This document shows positions 49,271 through 58,779 of a stretch of 64,000 bases of DNA, piece after piece (the stretch's first letter is position 1; each line of letters starts with the position of its first letter). The DNA is taken from assembly GCA_016932785.1 (NCBI GenBank), contig JAFGCJ010000002.1, positions 434,001-498,000 on the forward strand, written 5' to 3'. The notes under the pieces were generated by a model. The model was not told where the DNA came from. It ran no database searches and saw nothing but the letters and a program-made list of their open reading frames with translations. The DNA comes from Candidatus Dojkabacteria bacterium (lineage in GTDB: Bacteria > Patescibacteria > Dojkabacteria > SC72 > JAFGCJ01). Both the position numbers and the translations under genes were made by a program.

Positions 49271-50647
49271 TTAATATATTGTTCCACCTGACCCAACCGC
49301 CAGACCAATACCCAAAACAAGTATCCAGATAGCCATTGGAAACAGCGTCCTCCCCCTTGTGGTAAAAATGTTTAATTTGAAAAGGTAAACTGCGTCAAAT
49401 AGAAGGAAAAGAAGAACTCCAATAACTACTACTTTATTAAAAACCTTTATTCCACTATTTAAATTTATACTACCCAGAACTGCGGATCCCTCACTAATTG
49501 AAGACACTCCCAATACGTAATCAGATATATCCATAACTGAATAGTTGCCAGCAGAGTCTGAGGCCATAATCTTTGCCTCACTACCCTCCTCAAAAGAAAC
49601 GGCAGGAACCTCTCCAACAAAATGCCCAGAATCATTCTCAAGATTCTTAGAAACACCATTAATTACAACAAAAACCTCATCAGGATCACCAGAAATATCA
49701 ACTTCAACCTTCAATTTGCTAAAAACACCGGTCTTTTGTGATACAGATATCGAATTCTGCTCTATTTTAGGGGCCATAGTATCAATAACAAAATCGACAG
49801 AATCATTAACCTCAGAAACACTATCTACAGCCTTAACCTCATGATTACCCTCTTCCCAAGAACTTTCTGGGCGATAATCCCAAACTCCGCCTTGAGGAAT
49901 TATTCTTCCCTGTTTATCACCATTATCATAGATTTCGATGTTATTCACTCCATCACCCGAAACACCCTCTATTTCAAGAAAGTCATCACCAAGAATTTGA
50001 CCATCAGATGGGTATATTATCTCTAACTTAGGATTCACAGAAGAAACACCCGGCGAAACTGATGATACGGTACTTGTAGCACTACTACCATCTCCTACAG
50101 ATCCAAACATCTGAACTACAAGCAATATGTAACTCCCATTCAACTTTCCAGGAACAACTGCAATACCTATCTCATCGTATTTTGAGTTGAGAATATTCTC
50201 TCTGTGTGTCTTACTTGCCATCCAGGCACTATGTACCCCTTCTGACGAATTAAAGCCTTTTGCCAGATTCTCACCTGCATATACATAATCATATCCGCTT
50301 CCAGTAATAAACTGCCATGGCGTTTCACCACTGGGACCATAATGCGACCAATACTGTAATTCAAACATATTTTCAGCTTTCTCATACGCAGCAGCAACAA
50401 GGCGAGGATCGACAGCTAGTTCGTTCAAACCTCTTGCTCTTCTCTCACTGTTTGCATATTCAATTAGAGTAGAAGCACTAACCTCTCCTGCATGTGCAAC
50501 TCCTCCAATAGCACCGACTAAAACATTCAATCCCAATATTATGACCGTATAAAAAGCCAAAGCACCCTTCCTAAGAAAATATGGGTAGAAAGAGTTATGA
50601 TATCTAGGTATAAAACAATTCTTAATAAAGCCTATCATAATATTCAT
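49271..50647 (-). CDS. Secreted CAP/SCP-domain protein with Ig-like domains
   Basis: 458 residues. Signal/anchor helix (about 28-52), then a CAP domain (about 58-180): LIEYANSERRARGLNELAVDPRLVAAAYEKAENM, WSHYGPSGETPWQFI, YVYAGENLAKGFN, AWMASKTHRENILNSKYDEIGIAV. Two bacterial Ig-like domains follow (about 205-290 and 295-375), then two C-terminal helices. CAP proteins are secreted with unclear function; the Ig modules suggest surface display. ATG at 50638 (MIGFI) is an alternative start. Confidence 0.87.
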   Translation of the reverse strand: MNIMIGFIKNCFIPRYHNSFYPYFLRKGALAFYTVIILGLNVLVGAIGGVAHAGEVSASTLIEYANSERRARGLNELAVDPRLVAAAYEKAENMFELQYWSHYGPSGETPWQFITGSGYDYVYAGENLAKGFNSSEGVHSAWMASKTHRENILNSKYDEIGIAVVPGKLNGSYILLVVQMFGSVGDGSSATSTVSSVSPGVSSVNPKLEIIYPSDGQILGDDFLEIEGVSGDGVNNIEIYDNGDKQGRIIPQGGVWDYRPESSWEEGNHEVKAVDSVSEVNDSVDFVIDTMAPKIEQNSISVSQKTGVFSKLKVEVDISGDPDEVFVVINGVSKNLENDSGHFVGEVPAVSFEEGSEAKIMASDSAGNYSVMDISDYVLGVSSISEGSAVLGSINLNSGIKVFNKVVVIGVLLFLLFDAVYLFKLNIFTTRGRTLFPMAIWILVLGIGLAVGSGGTIY

Positions 50648-51300
50648 TTTACTTAATTATCCACACAATGCAAGGATAATTGAAGTAGAATAAGTCTAAA
50701 TAGTAAATTACCACACAGACATGTTGTGAAGTCTTATTCTCAAAGAGTAACCCCAAGTTTTGACTGGAACATAAAGAAATTTCAGCGAATCATTTCATAT
50801 CATAAACCGGGTATTTATGAAAAAGATATATTTATTTCAATGTACCCCGTGTCATCCTATAGTACAAATTTTAATCAAAATCCACAATGAATCGACACTT
50901 TTACCGTTCACTATTATTATACACGTACTCCAAAAAGATACGACAACTAAAGTAGATTATTGGTATATTTTGAACAATGACACTACCAACAAAGCCTATT
51001 TTGACAGGTATTGATAGGTGTAACCAATAGGGCCAATATCTTTTGTACAAATTTAATACTCTTTAAGTACTCCATTGACCGTGCACTTCACAAATACACG
51101 TTTAGGAACACAGACTAGACTTTGTAAACCCAGAAAGATACGTTTACACCATCAATATAATAACAAGTCGAGGATACGATTAATATCATTATCGTAAAAT
51201 AAAGAGATACGAAAGCTTTCAGCCGTGCCCCGCCCGTACTTACTATAGGATTACCGAGGAAGTGTTATTACAAGAAGATTTCAAAAACGACTAAATACTA
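50648..51300. other. Long AT-rich intergenic region without recognisable gene
   Basis: About 650 nt between the CAP gene and HU. It holds one perfect DnaA-box match (TTATCCACA at 50658-50666) close to the CAP start and scattered near-matches, but no cluster. One ATG-TAG frame of 65 codons (50817-51014) looks random. No tRNA or terminator is evident before 51300. Its length is unusual for this compact genome. Confidence 0.45.
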
Positions 51301-51303
51301 AAG

Positions 51304-51340
51304 GTGGGCTCGGAATCTATACGATACCGAAACCCACCCC
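51304..51340 (-). terminator. Terminator-like hairpin downstream of HU
   Basis: Minus strand: GGTGGG-TTTCGG pairs with TCCGAG-CCCACC with a 12-nt loop, followed by TTTAG. Weak U-tract but strong stem, placed ~25 nt after the HU stop. Confidence 0.6.
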
Positions 51341-51363
51341 TTATCCGTAAAAGTTACAGGCCG

Positions 51364-51636
51364 TTACTTAACAGCCATCTTCAAAGCCTTTCCAGCCTTG
51401 AAAGCAGGAACTTTTGTTGCAGGAAGCTGGATCTTTTCCAAAGTCTTAGGATTGATTCCTGTTCTTGCAGCTCTCTGGCGAACCTCGAACTTTCCAAAAC
51501 CAGTGATCAAAACAGAATCTCCACTCTTCAACGCACCGGTAACAGCGTCTAACATAGCCTCAACAGCATCAGATGCAGCTCTCTTTGTAAGACCAGTCTG
51601 CTCTGCAACAGCCTCAATTAGATCTTTCTTTAACAT
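51364..51636 (-). CDS. hup: DNA-binding protein HU
   Basis: 90 residues, the nucleoid-associated HU/IHF fold: MLKKDLIEAVAEQTGLTKRAASDAVEAMLDAVTGALKSGD, VLITGFGKFEVRQRAARTGINPKTLEKIQLPATKVPAFKAGKALK. The PATKVPAFKAGK ending and arm sequence RTGINPxT are diagnostic. It has a strong AAGGAGG ribosome-binding site 7 nt before the ATG, in contrast with the leaderless genes around it. Codon usage looks optimised, consistent with high expression. Confidence 0.96.
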   Translation of the reverse strand: MLKKDLIEAVAEQTGLTKRAASDAVEAMLDAVTGALKSGDSVLITGFGKFEVRQRAARTGINPKTLEKIQLPATKVPAFKAGKALKMAVK

Positions 51637-51739
51637 GATTGTATCCTCCTTTCCAAGTGATGCAAGAAGCTTATGCTTCCAGGATTAGATTAACTTATCC
51701 TTAGATAAACTTTATCTAAAATATCAATTAATGTCAATA

Positions 51740-52531
51740 CTAAAGCACTTTATTAATCCTCTTGATGGAAGTACACGAGTCACGACTGTCAATCTCAAGC
51801 AGCACCGCATCGAATCTACGCTCTCCGTCCTCCTCTATATCATACGATGGGGCAAAAGGATATCTAAGCTGCTGCTGAACAATCTCCGCCTTAACCCAAA
51901 GAGATGAGTTCATTGGGCCAACCATTCCAATATCACTTATGAAAGCCGACCCATTTGGAAGTATCCTCTCATCAGCAGTAGGAACATGAGTGTGTGTACC
52001 AACAACGGCACTCAACTTACCATCGAAGTACAGAGCCGTAGCAACTTTCTCCGAGGTCGTCTCTGCATGAATCTCAAGAACAATACCCTCTAAGTTATCG
52101 TCTCGACTATTCTCGAGAATCTTCTCAATTGGTCTCAACATATCAGTCGTCACACTGTCATTCATGAGTTGCCTGCCCTGAACCATCATGAACATTACTC
52201 TACCCTTTCTCCCAAGATCAACAATGTCAAATCCTTTTCCTGGAATGTCCTCAGGATAATTAGCAGCACGTATTATTGGAAACTCACCAGAAAGTAACTC
52301 CTCATAGTCTGGCCTTCTCCATATATGATTACCAGCCGTCATAAAATCTATTCCATAGGACATGACTTCCCTTACTGTCTTTACTGTAGCACCACGGCCA
52401 TGAGCTAGGTTCTCAACATCCGCCACAACAATATCTGGTTTCTCTTTCTTTCTAAGTTCTGGTAATACTGAAGCAACTGCCTCACGACCGGGTCTGCCAC
52501 ATATGTCACCTATATACAATATTTTTATCAT
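51740..52531 (-). CDS. ymdB: YmdB-family metallophosphoesterase
   Basis: 263 residues: ILYIGDICGRPGREAV, VVADVENLAHGRGATV, MTAGNHIWRR near 72, VLEIHAETTSEKVATALYFDGKLSAVVGTHTHVPTADERILPNGSAFISDIGM near 150-205, with the di-metal His/Asp/Asn ligands intact. YmdB is a cyclic-nucleotide or RNA phosphodiesterase that works beside RNase Y; its gene is adjacent to rny here as in many bacteria, 13 nt apart. Confidence 0.93.
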   Translation of the reverse strand: MIKILYIGDICGRPGREAVASVLPELRKKEKPDIVVADVENLAHGRGATVKTVREVMSYGIDFMTAGNHIWRRPDYEELLSGEFPIIRAANYPEDIPGKGFDIVDLGRKGRVMFMMVQGRQLMNDSVTTDMLRPIEKILENSRDDNLEGIVLEIHAETTSEKVATALYFDGKLSAVVGTHTHVPTADERILPNGSAFISDIGMVGPMNSSLWVKAEIVQQQLRYPFAPSYDIEEDGERRFDAVLLEIDSRDSCTSIKRINKVL

Positions 52532-52544
52532 TAGCTGTTTTTTA

Positions 52545-54080
52545 CTACTTAGCTACACTCACAGCTCGACTCTCCCTAACTACCGTTACCTGAACAGTGC
52601 CTGGATACGTCTGACTCTTCTCTATTTCGTCAGTTATTTTCTTTGCCAGTACTACAGCTTCATCATCGTCAATCATTTCCGGCTTTACAATGACTCTAAC
52701 TTCTCTTCCAGCATGAATTGCATATATCTCAGATGCCTTTCCACCAGCCACCTTCGCAGCTGCGTCCTCAATACCTTTAACTCTTTTGATATAACTCTCA
52801 TAGCTGTCTTTCCGGGCACCAGGTCTTGCACCAGAGATAGCATCAGCGAGATAGACTATTACAGCCTCAATAGACTGAGGTTCAATATCAAGGTGATGCG
52901 CCTCAATAGCATTTATCAGCTTCTCAGGAAGGGCATACTTACGTGCAACTTCACCACTCAGATGATGATGAGAACCTTCAACCTTATGAGTCAAGACCTT
53001 CCCAACGTCATGAAGCAAACACGCTTTCTTTACAAGATCTACGTCGGCACCAAGTTCCTGAGCAAGAGCCGCACCTATTCTAATGACCTCAATAGTATGC
53101 GCCATCAGATTCTGCCCATAACTCGTTCTATACTTCATTTTTCCAACAAGCTTCAGCAATCCTGGATCAATTCCTGGCCAATCAGCCTCTTCTGCTAGCT
53201 CTTGACCACTTTCCTTAATCTCTTTTGCAACTTCACTCTTAGCTTTACTGACATGGTCCTCTATCATCCCAGGATGGATTCTCCCGTCAGCAATCAACTT
53301 TTTCATAGCAATAGAGGCGACCTCACGTCTTAACGGATCAAATGACGATAGTGCTATTGCATCGGGAGACTCGTCAACGATTACATCTACTCCGGTTGCC
53401 TTTTCAAATGCCCTTATGTTTCTTCCTTCACGACCAATTATTCTCCCTTTCATCTTCTCATCGTCGAGTTTTACAGTTGCAACTGTGGTCTCACCAACAT
53501 AATCAGTAGAGACCTTTTGCATAGTCTCGACTAGAATCTCTTTTGCCTTTTCGTCGGACTCCTCCACAACCTTTTTCTCGATCTCTCTGATCTTCTTCGC
53601 GTGGTACTCTTTCAAATCCTCCTCTATTTCCCTCATCAACTTTTCCTTAGCTTCCTCCTTAGAAAGGCCCGATATTTTCTCAAGTCTACCTTCAAGTTTT
53701 TTCCTGATTTTCTCGAGATTCTGCTTAGACTGTTGAAGATCCTCCTTTAGAGAGTTGGCCTCATCTACCCTCTTCTGAATAAGTCTTTCTCTTTTAAGAA
53801 GATTGGTCTCACGCTCTACTAACTGTGCGTCAAGCTTATTTGCTTCCTCGGTGACTTTGTTTGCTTTAGTCTTTGCTTTCGATAGAATTTCGTCTGCCTC
53901 ATTTTCAGCATCTTCTATTCTCTTGCTGGCTTTGTCACTTGCCAACTTAATTGCTTCCTCCTCAGAAATATCCGGTTTGTCACTCTTGAGCTTCGTATTC
54001 TGAGTATATAGGTATACAGAAGCAGCAATACTAACAGCAGAAACAAGCCCCAGAATTATTAATCCTGCCATTTCTGCCAA
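52545..54080 (-). CDS. rny: Ribonuclease Y
   Basis: Membrane-anchored endoribonuclease initiating mRNA decay. 511 residues: N-terminal transmembrane helix (about 5-25), a long Lys/Glu coiled coil (about 30-200), KH domain (KGRIIGREGRNIRAFEKATGVDVIVDESPDAIALSSFDPLRREVA near 210-255), and an HD domain (GQNLMAHTIEVIRIGAALA near 325, ACLLHDVGKVLTHKVEGSHHHLSGEVA near 350). Complete. Attenuated and leaderless transcripts described elsewhere would be candidate substrates, which is speculation. Confidence 0.97.
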   Translation of the reverse strand: MAEMAGLIILGLVSAVSIAASVYLYTQNTKLKSDKPDISEEEAIKLASDKASKRIEDAENEADEILSKAKTKANKVTEEANKLDAQLVERETNLLKRERLIQKRVDEANSLKEDLQQSKQNLEKIRKKLEGRLEKISGLSKEEAKEKLMREIEEDLKEYHAKKIREIEKKVVEESDEKAKEILVETMQKVSTDYVGETTVATVKLDDEKMKGRIIGREGRNIRAFEKATGVDVIVDESPDAIALSSFDPLRREVASIAMKKLIADGRIHPGMIEDHVSKAKSEVAKEIKESGQELAEEADWPGIDPGLLKLVGKMKYRTSYGQNLMAHTIEVIRIGAALAQELGADVDLVKKACLLHDVGKVLTHKVEGSHHHLSGEVARKYALPEKLINAIEAHHLDIEPQSIEAVIVYLADAISGARPGARKDSYESYIKRVKGIEDAAAKVAGGKASEIYAIHAGREVRVIVKPEMIDDDEAVVLAKKITDEIEKSQTYPGTVQVTVVRESRAVSVAK

Positions 54081-54346
54081 TAAAAAAATTAGAGGCTGAA
54101 TAACATCACGAAAAACTATACCCCAAGCAATACCCTAATAACTCCCTTGAGTAGAAAATGCGAAGTTCCAAGTATTATGATAGCCTTGTCATAAGAAACC
54201 CTTGCTCTATCGGAAATTACATTCTTTTGTGAAGTATTTTTTCGGATCATCAATTTTTACAGTTACATTATTCAGCTAGTTATGAATGATACCATTACAT
54301 CAATTTTTTGGTCAATGACTAAAAATAAATCCCGTTAAAATAACGT

Positions 54347-55348
54347 TTATCGACCCATCAATCGAGAATAATAACGCAGATTGTGAATTGTAGCTAAGGT
54401 CTTGCCTGTAATTTCTTTATATTTGAACAAATGGTGTAAATACGCCCTAGAGTAATTGCTACACGTATAGCAGTCACACTCTGAATCAACAGGATCAGTA
54501 TCCATCTTGTAAATATCCTTTGTTATTCGGATTTTATCTTTTCCAACATAAAGAAGCCCGTGACGGGCATTTCGTGTAGGTAGCACACAATCAAACACGT
54601 TGTATCCTATATTAAGGCATTTTTTGATATCTTCGGGTGTTCCAATTCCCATGGCGTATTTAGGCTTGTCAGAAGGCATCAAACTACATGTAAAAGTTAG
54701 TATTTCCTTTACAAGACGACCTTTTTCATCAATTGGCCACCCACCAAAGCAATATCCATCAAAATCCATGGAATTCAGTTCCCTAAAGCTTTTTTCACGC
54801 AGTTTTTGATAATTTCCACCATGTATTACGGCAAGAATCTTCTTTTTACTATTGGAATAATGTTTTTCATAGTGGTCTTTCGCTCTTTTAGCCCAAATTG
54901 TAGTCATTCTTACTGATTCTTCTGCCTCTTTCTCAGATATTTCACTAGATCTGCAATCGTCCAGAACAACTAAAGCATCTGAATCTAGAGCCATCTGCAT
55001 ATCTATAGAATTCTCTGGGGTTAGAAGATATTTCTTCCCATCATGCGGAGAAGTGAAATATGCACCATACTGGGTCACTTTACCCATATTTTTTTTCCGA
55101 TGAATAAGCGAGTAAACCTGATAACCGCCCGAATCTGAAAGAATTTTACCTTCCCAGTTCATCAGATTCTTAATTCCTCCCAAGGCCCTCATCTTTTCCA
55201 CTCCATGACTTACAAAAAGATGAAATGTGTTGACGACCAACATTTCTGTCTTGGTCTCTCTAATTTGATCTGTAGTTAGAGATCTTACAGTCCCCAAAGT
55301 AGCATCCGGCATAAACACAGGAAGCTCTATACCCAAAAAATTCTCCAT
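54347..55348 (-). CDS. tgt: Queuine tRNA-ribosyltransferase (Tgt), divergent
   Basis: Exchanges G34 in GUN-anticodon tRNAs with a 7-deazaguanine. 333 residues: LSDSGGYQVYSL near 92, VLDDCRSSE near 130, VIHGGNYQKLREKS near 178, FGGWPIDEKG near 200, the nucleophile Asp in VFDCVLPTRNARHG near 255, and the zinc motif CDCYTCSNYSRAYLHHLF with a later His in ATIHNL. The usual GIVQGG reads AVIHGG and the usual GGLAVGE reads GGWPIDE, so base recognition may differ. It begins 1 nt after the stop of the 55350 gene, with queA six genes upstream in the same direction. Confidence 0.9.
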   Translation of the reverse strand: MENFLGIELPVFMPDATLGTVRSLTTDQIRETKTEMLVVNTFHLFVSHGVEKMRALGGIKNLMNWEGKILSDSGGYQVYSLIHRKKNMGKVTQYGAYFTSPHDGKKYLLTPENSIDMQMALDSDALVVLDDCRSSEISEKEAEESVRMTTIWAKRAKDHYEKHYSNSKKKILAVIHGGNYQKLREKSFRELNSMDFDGYCFGGWPIDEKGRLVKEILTFTCSLMPSDKPKYAMGIGTPEDIKKCLNIGYNVFDCVLPTRNARHGLLYVGKDKIRITKDIYKMDTDPVDSECDCYTCSNYSRAYLHHLFKYKEITGKTLATIHNLRYYSRLMGR

Positions 55349-55349
55349 A

Positions 55350-56387
55350 TTACTCGTCCTGAATGATTATTCGTTCCGGATCAACCGCGTTTGCCCATAC
55401 CTTCACACTGACCTCAAAATCATTTTCACCATCGCTGACTACTCCTACACCAGAAAGTTCATAAACAGGAAGAACATCGTCCGGATTTGCCGGATCGAAA
55501 TAGTAAACTATCGAAACTTCATCAAAAATCATATTTTTTACATCCTCACTTCTAAACTCCGGATAGCAATCAGACACCTCACACTCTTTTTCATAGCTTG
55601 AGTCCACACTAATAAAATCCTCCCTCGGGTAATTTCCATATACAAGGTACGATTTCAATTCATTTATACTAACCAATATAAGATCTTCGTCTCCCTTAGA
55701 AAATTCTGCCAGGGAAACAGCCATACTTACCAGATCACCCCCTTCATCAAAAACCACATTGAACATTTCATTCTTGTTTATTGAGTGAATAACACGGTAA
55801 TCTGAAAGCTTTACGGTACCAGTAATCCTAAAATTACCACCAGTATCTTCAACCTCATAGACCAAATTTTCATCAACATCCAGATATTCAGAAAGAAACG
55901 CCTCAAAATACGGGCCTACATTCTTGGATGAGACATATGCCTGCTCAATTTCGCTCAACCGAATTCCAGTAGAAGATTCCACAATAAGATCTCCTGTTTT
56001 CACAGTATAAGTAACACTGGTGGAACCTGAAGACCAATGATAGAGATCACCATCTGACAGAATTTCTGGATTAACACCACTAATGCCCAACTTGGACAAA
56101 ATCTCCTCAATATGCCCTACAGAATATACCTCCGCAACATATTGAGGTATGTTAGAAGTCTGGTCATCACCATATAAATTAGCAAGATCAGTCTCACCCC
56201 AATCCAGATCAGATTCCGTTCCACTACGCAGAGTCGTCACATACATGCCACTCGTATCTTCTTGCTGTCTTCTGTAAATAATATAGTAAATAACCGCAAT
56301 AACAATAACTGTCACGGAAACAGCAATAATCAGAATCTGTCTATTCTTATTAATAAAATCTGTTATTTTCTTCAAGATCTTATCCAT
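55350..56387 (-). CDS. Single-pass membrane protein of the M23 cassette
   Basis: 345 residues: an N-terminal transmembrane helix (about 19-39), then a soluble outer domain with no recognised motif, rich in Ser, Asp and Val (LSKLGISGVNPEILSDGD, DVDENLVYEVEDTGGNFRITGTVKLS). Two Cys (YEKECEVSDCYPEF) may form a disulfide. The single-pass architecture resembles VirB8/TrbF-like components of secretion machines, which is inference from neighbours only. It is 3 nt downstream of the M23 gene and 1 nt before tgt. Confidence 0.55.
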   Translation of the reverse strand: MDKILKKITDFINKNRQILIIAVSVTVIVIAVIYYIIYRRQQEDTSGMYVTTLRSGTESDLDWGETDLANLYGDDQTSNIPQYVAEVYSVGHIEEILSKLGISGVNPEILSDGDLYHWSSGSTSVTYTVKTGDLIVESSTGIRLSEIEQAYVSSKNVGPYFEAFLSEYLDVDENLVYEVEDTGGNFRITGTVKLSDYRVIHSINKNEMFNVVFDEGGDLVSMAVSLAEFSKGDEDLILVSINELKSYLVYGNYPREDFISVDSSYEKECEVSDCYPEFRSEDVKNMIFDEVSIVYYFDPANPDDVLPVYELSGVGVVSDGENDFEVSVKVWANAVDPERIIIQDE

Positions 56388-56390
56388 AGG

Positions 56391-58748
56391 CTATAAACAT
56401 TCTCCAAAATTACATCCTATCGCCCTTAATAAAGCCTCAGCATCAACAAATTTCCCTGATTGATCCTCAACATGCGTGTGAAGGTGAGGATTAGTCCAAC
56501 ACTCATTCCATGTAGCCGTTGCAGGACCATCAATTGTCCCAAGCAGATCTCCAGCATTAACATATTGCCCCACACTCACAGCGGGGTGAACATGGATGAA
56601 ATTCCAGGTAAACCCTGGCGACCCATCTGCATTGATTTCCCTAAGCACTATCCAGCCGCCATAGCTCGTACCACTTCCATCCCCACAAATATTTACAGAA
56701 TTGGCAAGAAGTATTACCCCATCGTGCGGTGCAACTACTGGGGTACCGGCGACAACGCCAAAGTCCACTGCCAAAGTCTGCTGATGATATATACTGTCAT
56801 CGCCATCATGGCCCTGAGTACAACGCAGCATGCTCCCCGGTAATGGACATGATCCACTATAGTCATCCGGAATTACCACGTCAGACCAAAGATCAGGATC
56901 AACTTCACCTATTTGCTCATAGTCCGAAACCGAACCGGAGATAGGATAATTATATGTACGATGGATGAAATCTGTACCTCCATGAGACCCACCAAAAAAT
57001 TCTGCTACACCGGCGACACCGAGAAGGAGTAGCGCTAGAAGGCCAAGTACAACAATGGCAACAATCTTGAAGAGCAGTTTTAAAAGCTTCTCGCCGAGAA
57101 AATTTACAACCATAAGTGCCAGATCAACCAGGATTGCAGCAATATTCCCTATTCCCGGAACTGTAGACCCTATTATTTGACTTATGGCTTGTGTAACAAA
57201 TCCCACTAGAGCCTCTCTGACAGACGTTTTTACAATAACCTCCAATGACCCTTTAAAAATTGCCTCATATCCTTTCTGTATTCCTTTTACAATGAGAGCC
57301 TTTGCCCTATCAGTAATTCTGGTCCTGAACTTCTCAATAAATCCCTGCATCACAACCCCGGGCATTCTCTGATAAATTTGCCAAGCTAAAAGATCTTTCC
57401 TTATTTTCCCTGTGATTTTATCTATGGACCACCTTTTCCAGTGTCTTCCATCCCAAAGAAAACCCTTCACCACATTTGCCGGATGCCAGTAATACAATCC
57501 GTGAAGAAGTTTGCCCTGTCCAGTATCCCTACCAAACCACACAGATGATGCCTTTGTAGGATCTGCACTCCCATCCGTAAAACCTAATTGTTTGCTATAA
57601 GAAATACCATAAAGATCGCTCACAGGACCACCGAATAGATCACCTGTCAGCGCATGCATTATGATCTCGCCACCCGCGAAATTGTCTTTAAAATATCTGC
57701 CTAAAAATCCCAACCTTCCAACGATCTGCCCCAAATTAGCTGGAACCCCCTTCCTTCCAAATCCCCAACTATTGTTAAGACTTGCTATTGCTCTACTTAC
57801 ATTTCTAATTCTCTGATATGTCCTGTTGTCACCCGCAAGTCTTGCCTCAGCAGCTGCCCGTCGAAGCTTATCCAATAAAACTCGTTTTGCCGATTGCTGC
57901 ACTGTCTTACCCATAAACCCAAGATCATCACTATCAAGTCTGCTTCCCCAAAACTTCTGGGCCATAACACTTGCTGTCCTAGAGCTATACCCATGAGACA
58001 CCAACTCGTCCGTAAAAACCTGAAGTTTTTTATCCTTCTTCCATCCTATATCTGCCTCTGAAGCATTCGCTGCAGCTCTTAAATGAGCCTCGTCAATATC
58101 AAACCGACCTCTACTATAGTCTACCGCTGCATTATATGCGGCTCTTTTAACCTTCGGATCCTTTATTACACTATCAGAAATAATATTCGCGCCCCCAGAA
58201 ACAATCGAAGAAACCTGACCTGCCGTAGCGCTATCAAGACCAGACCACTTTGCATATAAACCAAGCTGGGCGGCACTCATGGACCTCGTAATTGCTCCAA
58301 AACGAGCCCAATTCTGTTCAGTTCTGTATTTCTTAAAGGCAGCATCAATATATTTGTTTGGATTTGCAATGAAACTTGATAAATCACCAAGCCTTACTCT
58401 TACAGTCCTAGTCTTCGTCGCACCGACTTCACCATAAGCCCCTTCCTCACCTTTTTCACCACTTACCAGTCCATACATATCTTCTTGTCCCAACGACCCA
58501 AGCTCATATCTCCAGTCAATAATTCCGCCAAGATTCTGGAACTGCTGGTTAATATTTCCCATTATCATATTCACGGGATAGAGGGTTAGATTCCCTGCCA
58601 TCTCAGCAAACGCTCCTGCAGCACCAGAAAGATTGGGTATATTTACCCCAGGACCGGTAGGCTTCTTTCCACCCTTCTTCTGTGGCTTAGAAGCAAAGAA
58701 AAAATCAAAAACTGTATCGTATGGATTTTGTTGTCTTTTAGGTGGCAT
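56391..58748 (-). CDS. Large membrane protein with C-terminal M23-type domain
   Basis: 785 residues. An N-terminal ~400-residue hydrophilic region (Gly, Ala, Arg, Ser rich), hydrophobic helices at about 535-600 (IIGSTVPGIGNIAAILVDLALMVVNFLGEKLLKLLFKIVAI), then a lysostaphin/M23-like domain from about 640: QTLAVDFGVVAGTPVVAPHDGVILLAN, WNFIHVHPAVSVGQYVNAGDLLGTIDG and HLHTHV. The family's first zinc ligand (His four residues before Asp in HxxxD) is Thr here, while the HxH pair is kept, so peptidoglycan hydrolysis may be lost. Likely a wall-spanning part of a secretion or adhesion machine. Confidence 0.8.
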   Translation of the reverse strand: MPPKRQQNPYDTVFDFFFASKPQKKGGKKPTGPGVNIPNLSGAAGAFAEMAGNLTLYPVNMIMGNINQQFQNLGGIIDWRYELGSLGQEDMYGLVSGEKGEEGAYGEVGATKTRTVRVRLGDLSSFIANPNKYIDAAFKKYRTEQNWARFGAITRSMSAAQLGLYAKWSGLDSATAGQVSSIVSGGANIISDSVIKDPKVKRAAYNAAVDYSRGRFDIDEAHLRAAANASEADIGWKKDKKLQVFTDELVSHGYSSRTASVMAQKFWGSRLDSDDLGFMGKTVQQSAKRVLLDKLRRAAAEARLAGDNRTYQRIRNVSRAIASLNNSWGFGRKGVPANLGQIVGRLGFLGRYFKDNFAGGEIIMHALTGDLFGGPVSDLYGISYSKQLGFTDGSADPTKASSVWFGRDTGQGKLLHGLYYWHPANVVKGFLWDGRHWKRWSIDKITGKIRKDLLAWQIYQRMPGVVMQGFIEKFRTRITDRAKALIVKGIQKGYEAIFKGSLEVIVKTSVREALVGFVTQAISQIIGSTVPGIGNIAAILVDLALMVVNFLGEKLLKLLFKIVAIVVLGLLALLLLGVAGVAEFFGGSHGGTDFIHRTYNYPISGSVSDYEQIGEVDPDLWSDVVIPDDYSGSCPLPGSMLRCTQGHDGDDSIYHQQTLAVDFGVVAGTPVVAPHDGVILLANSVNICGDGSGTSYGGWIVLREINADGSPGFTWNFIHVHPAVSVGQYVNAGDLLGTIDGPATATWNECWTNPHLHTHVEDQSGKFVDAEALLRAIGCNFGECL

Positions 58749-58779
58749 AGTTTCTCCTACAAAATATCAACATTAGGTT

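Noticed and set aside
50817..51014. 65-codon plus-strand ORF in the gap
   Set aside because: No ribosome-binding site, no family resemblance, random-looking composition and isolated position.
50648..51363. Chromosomal replication origin near HU
   Set aside because: Only one perfect DnaA box, no cluster, and no dnaA, dnaN or rpmH nearby.
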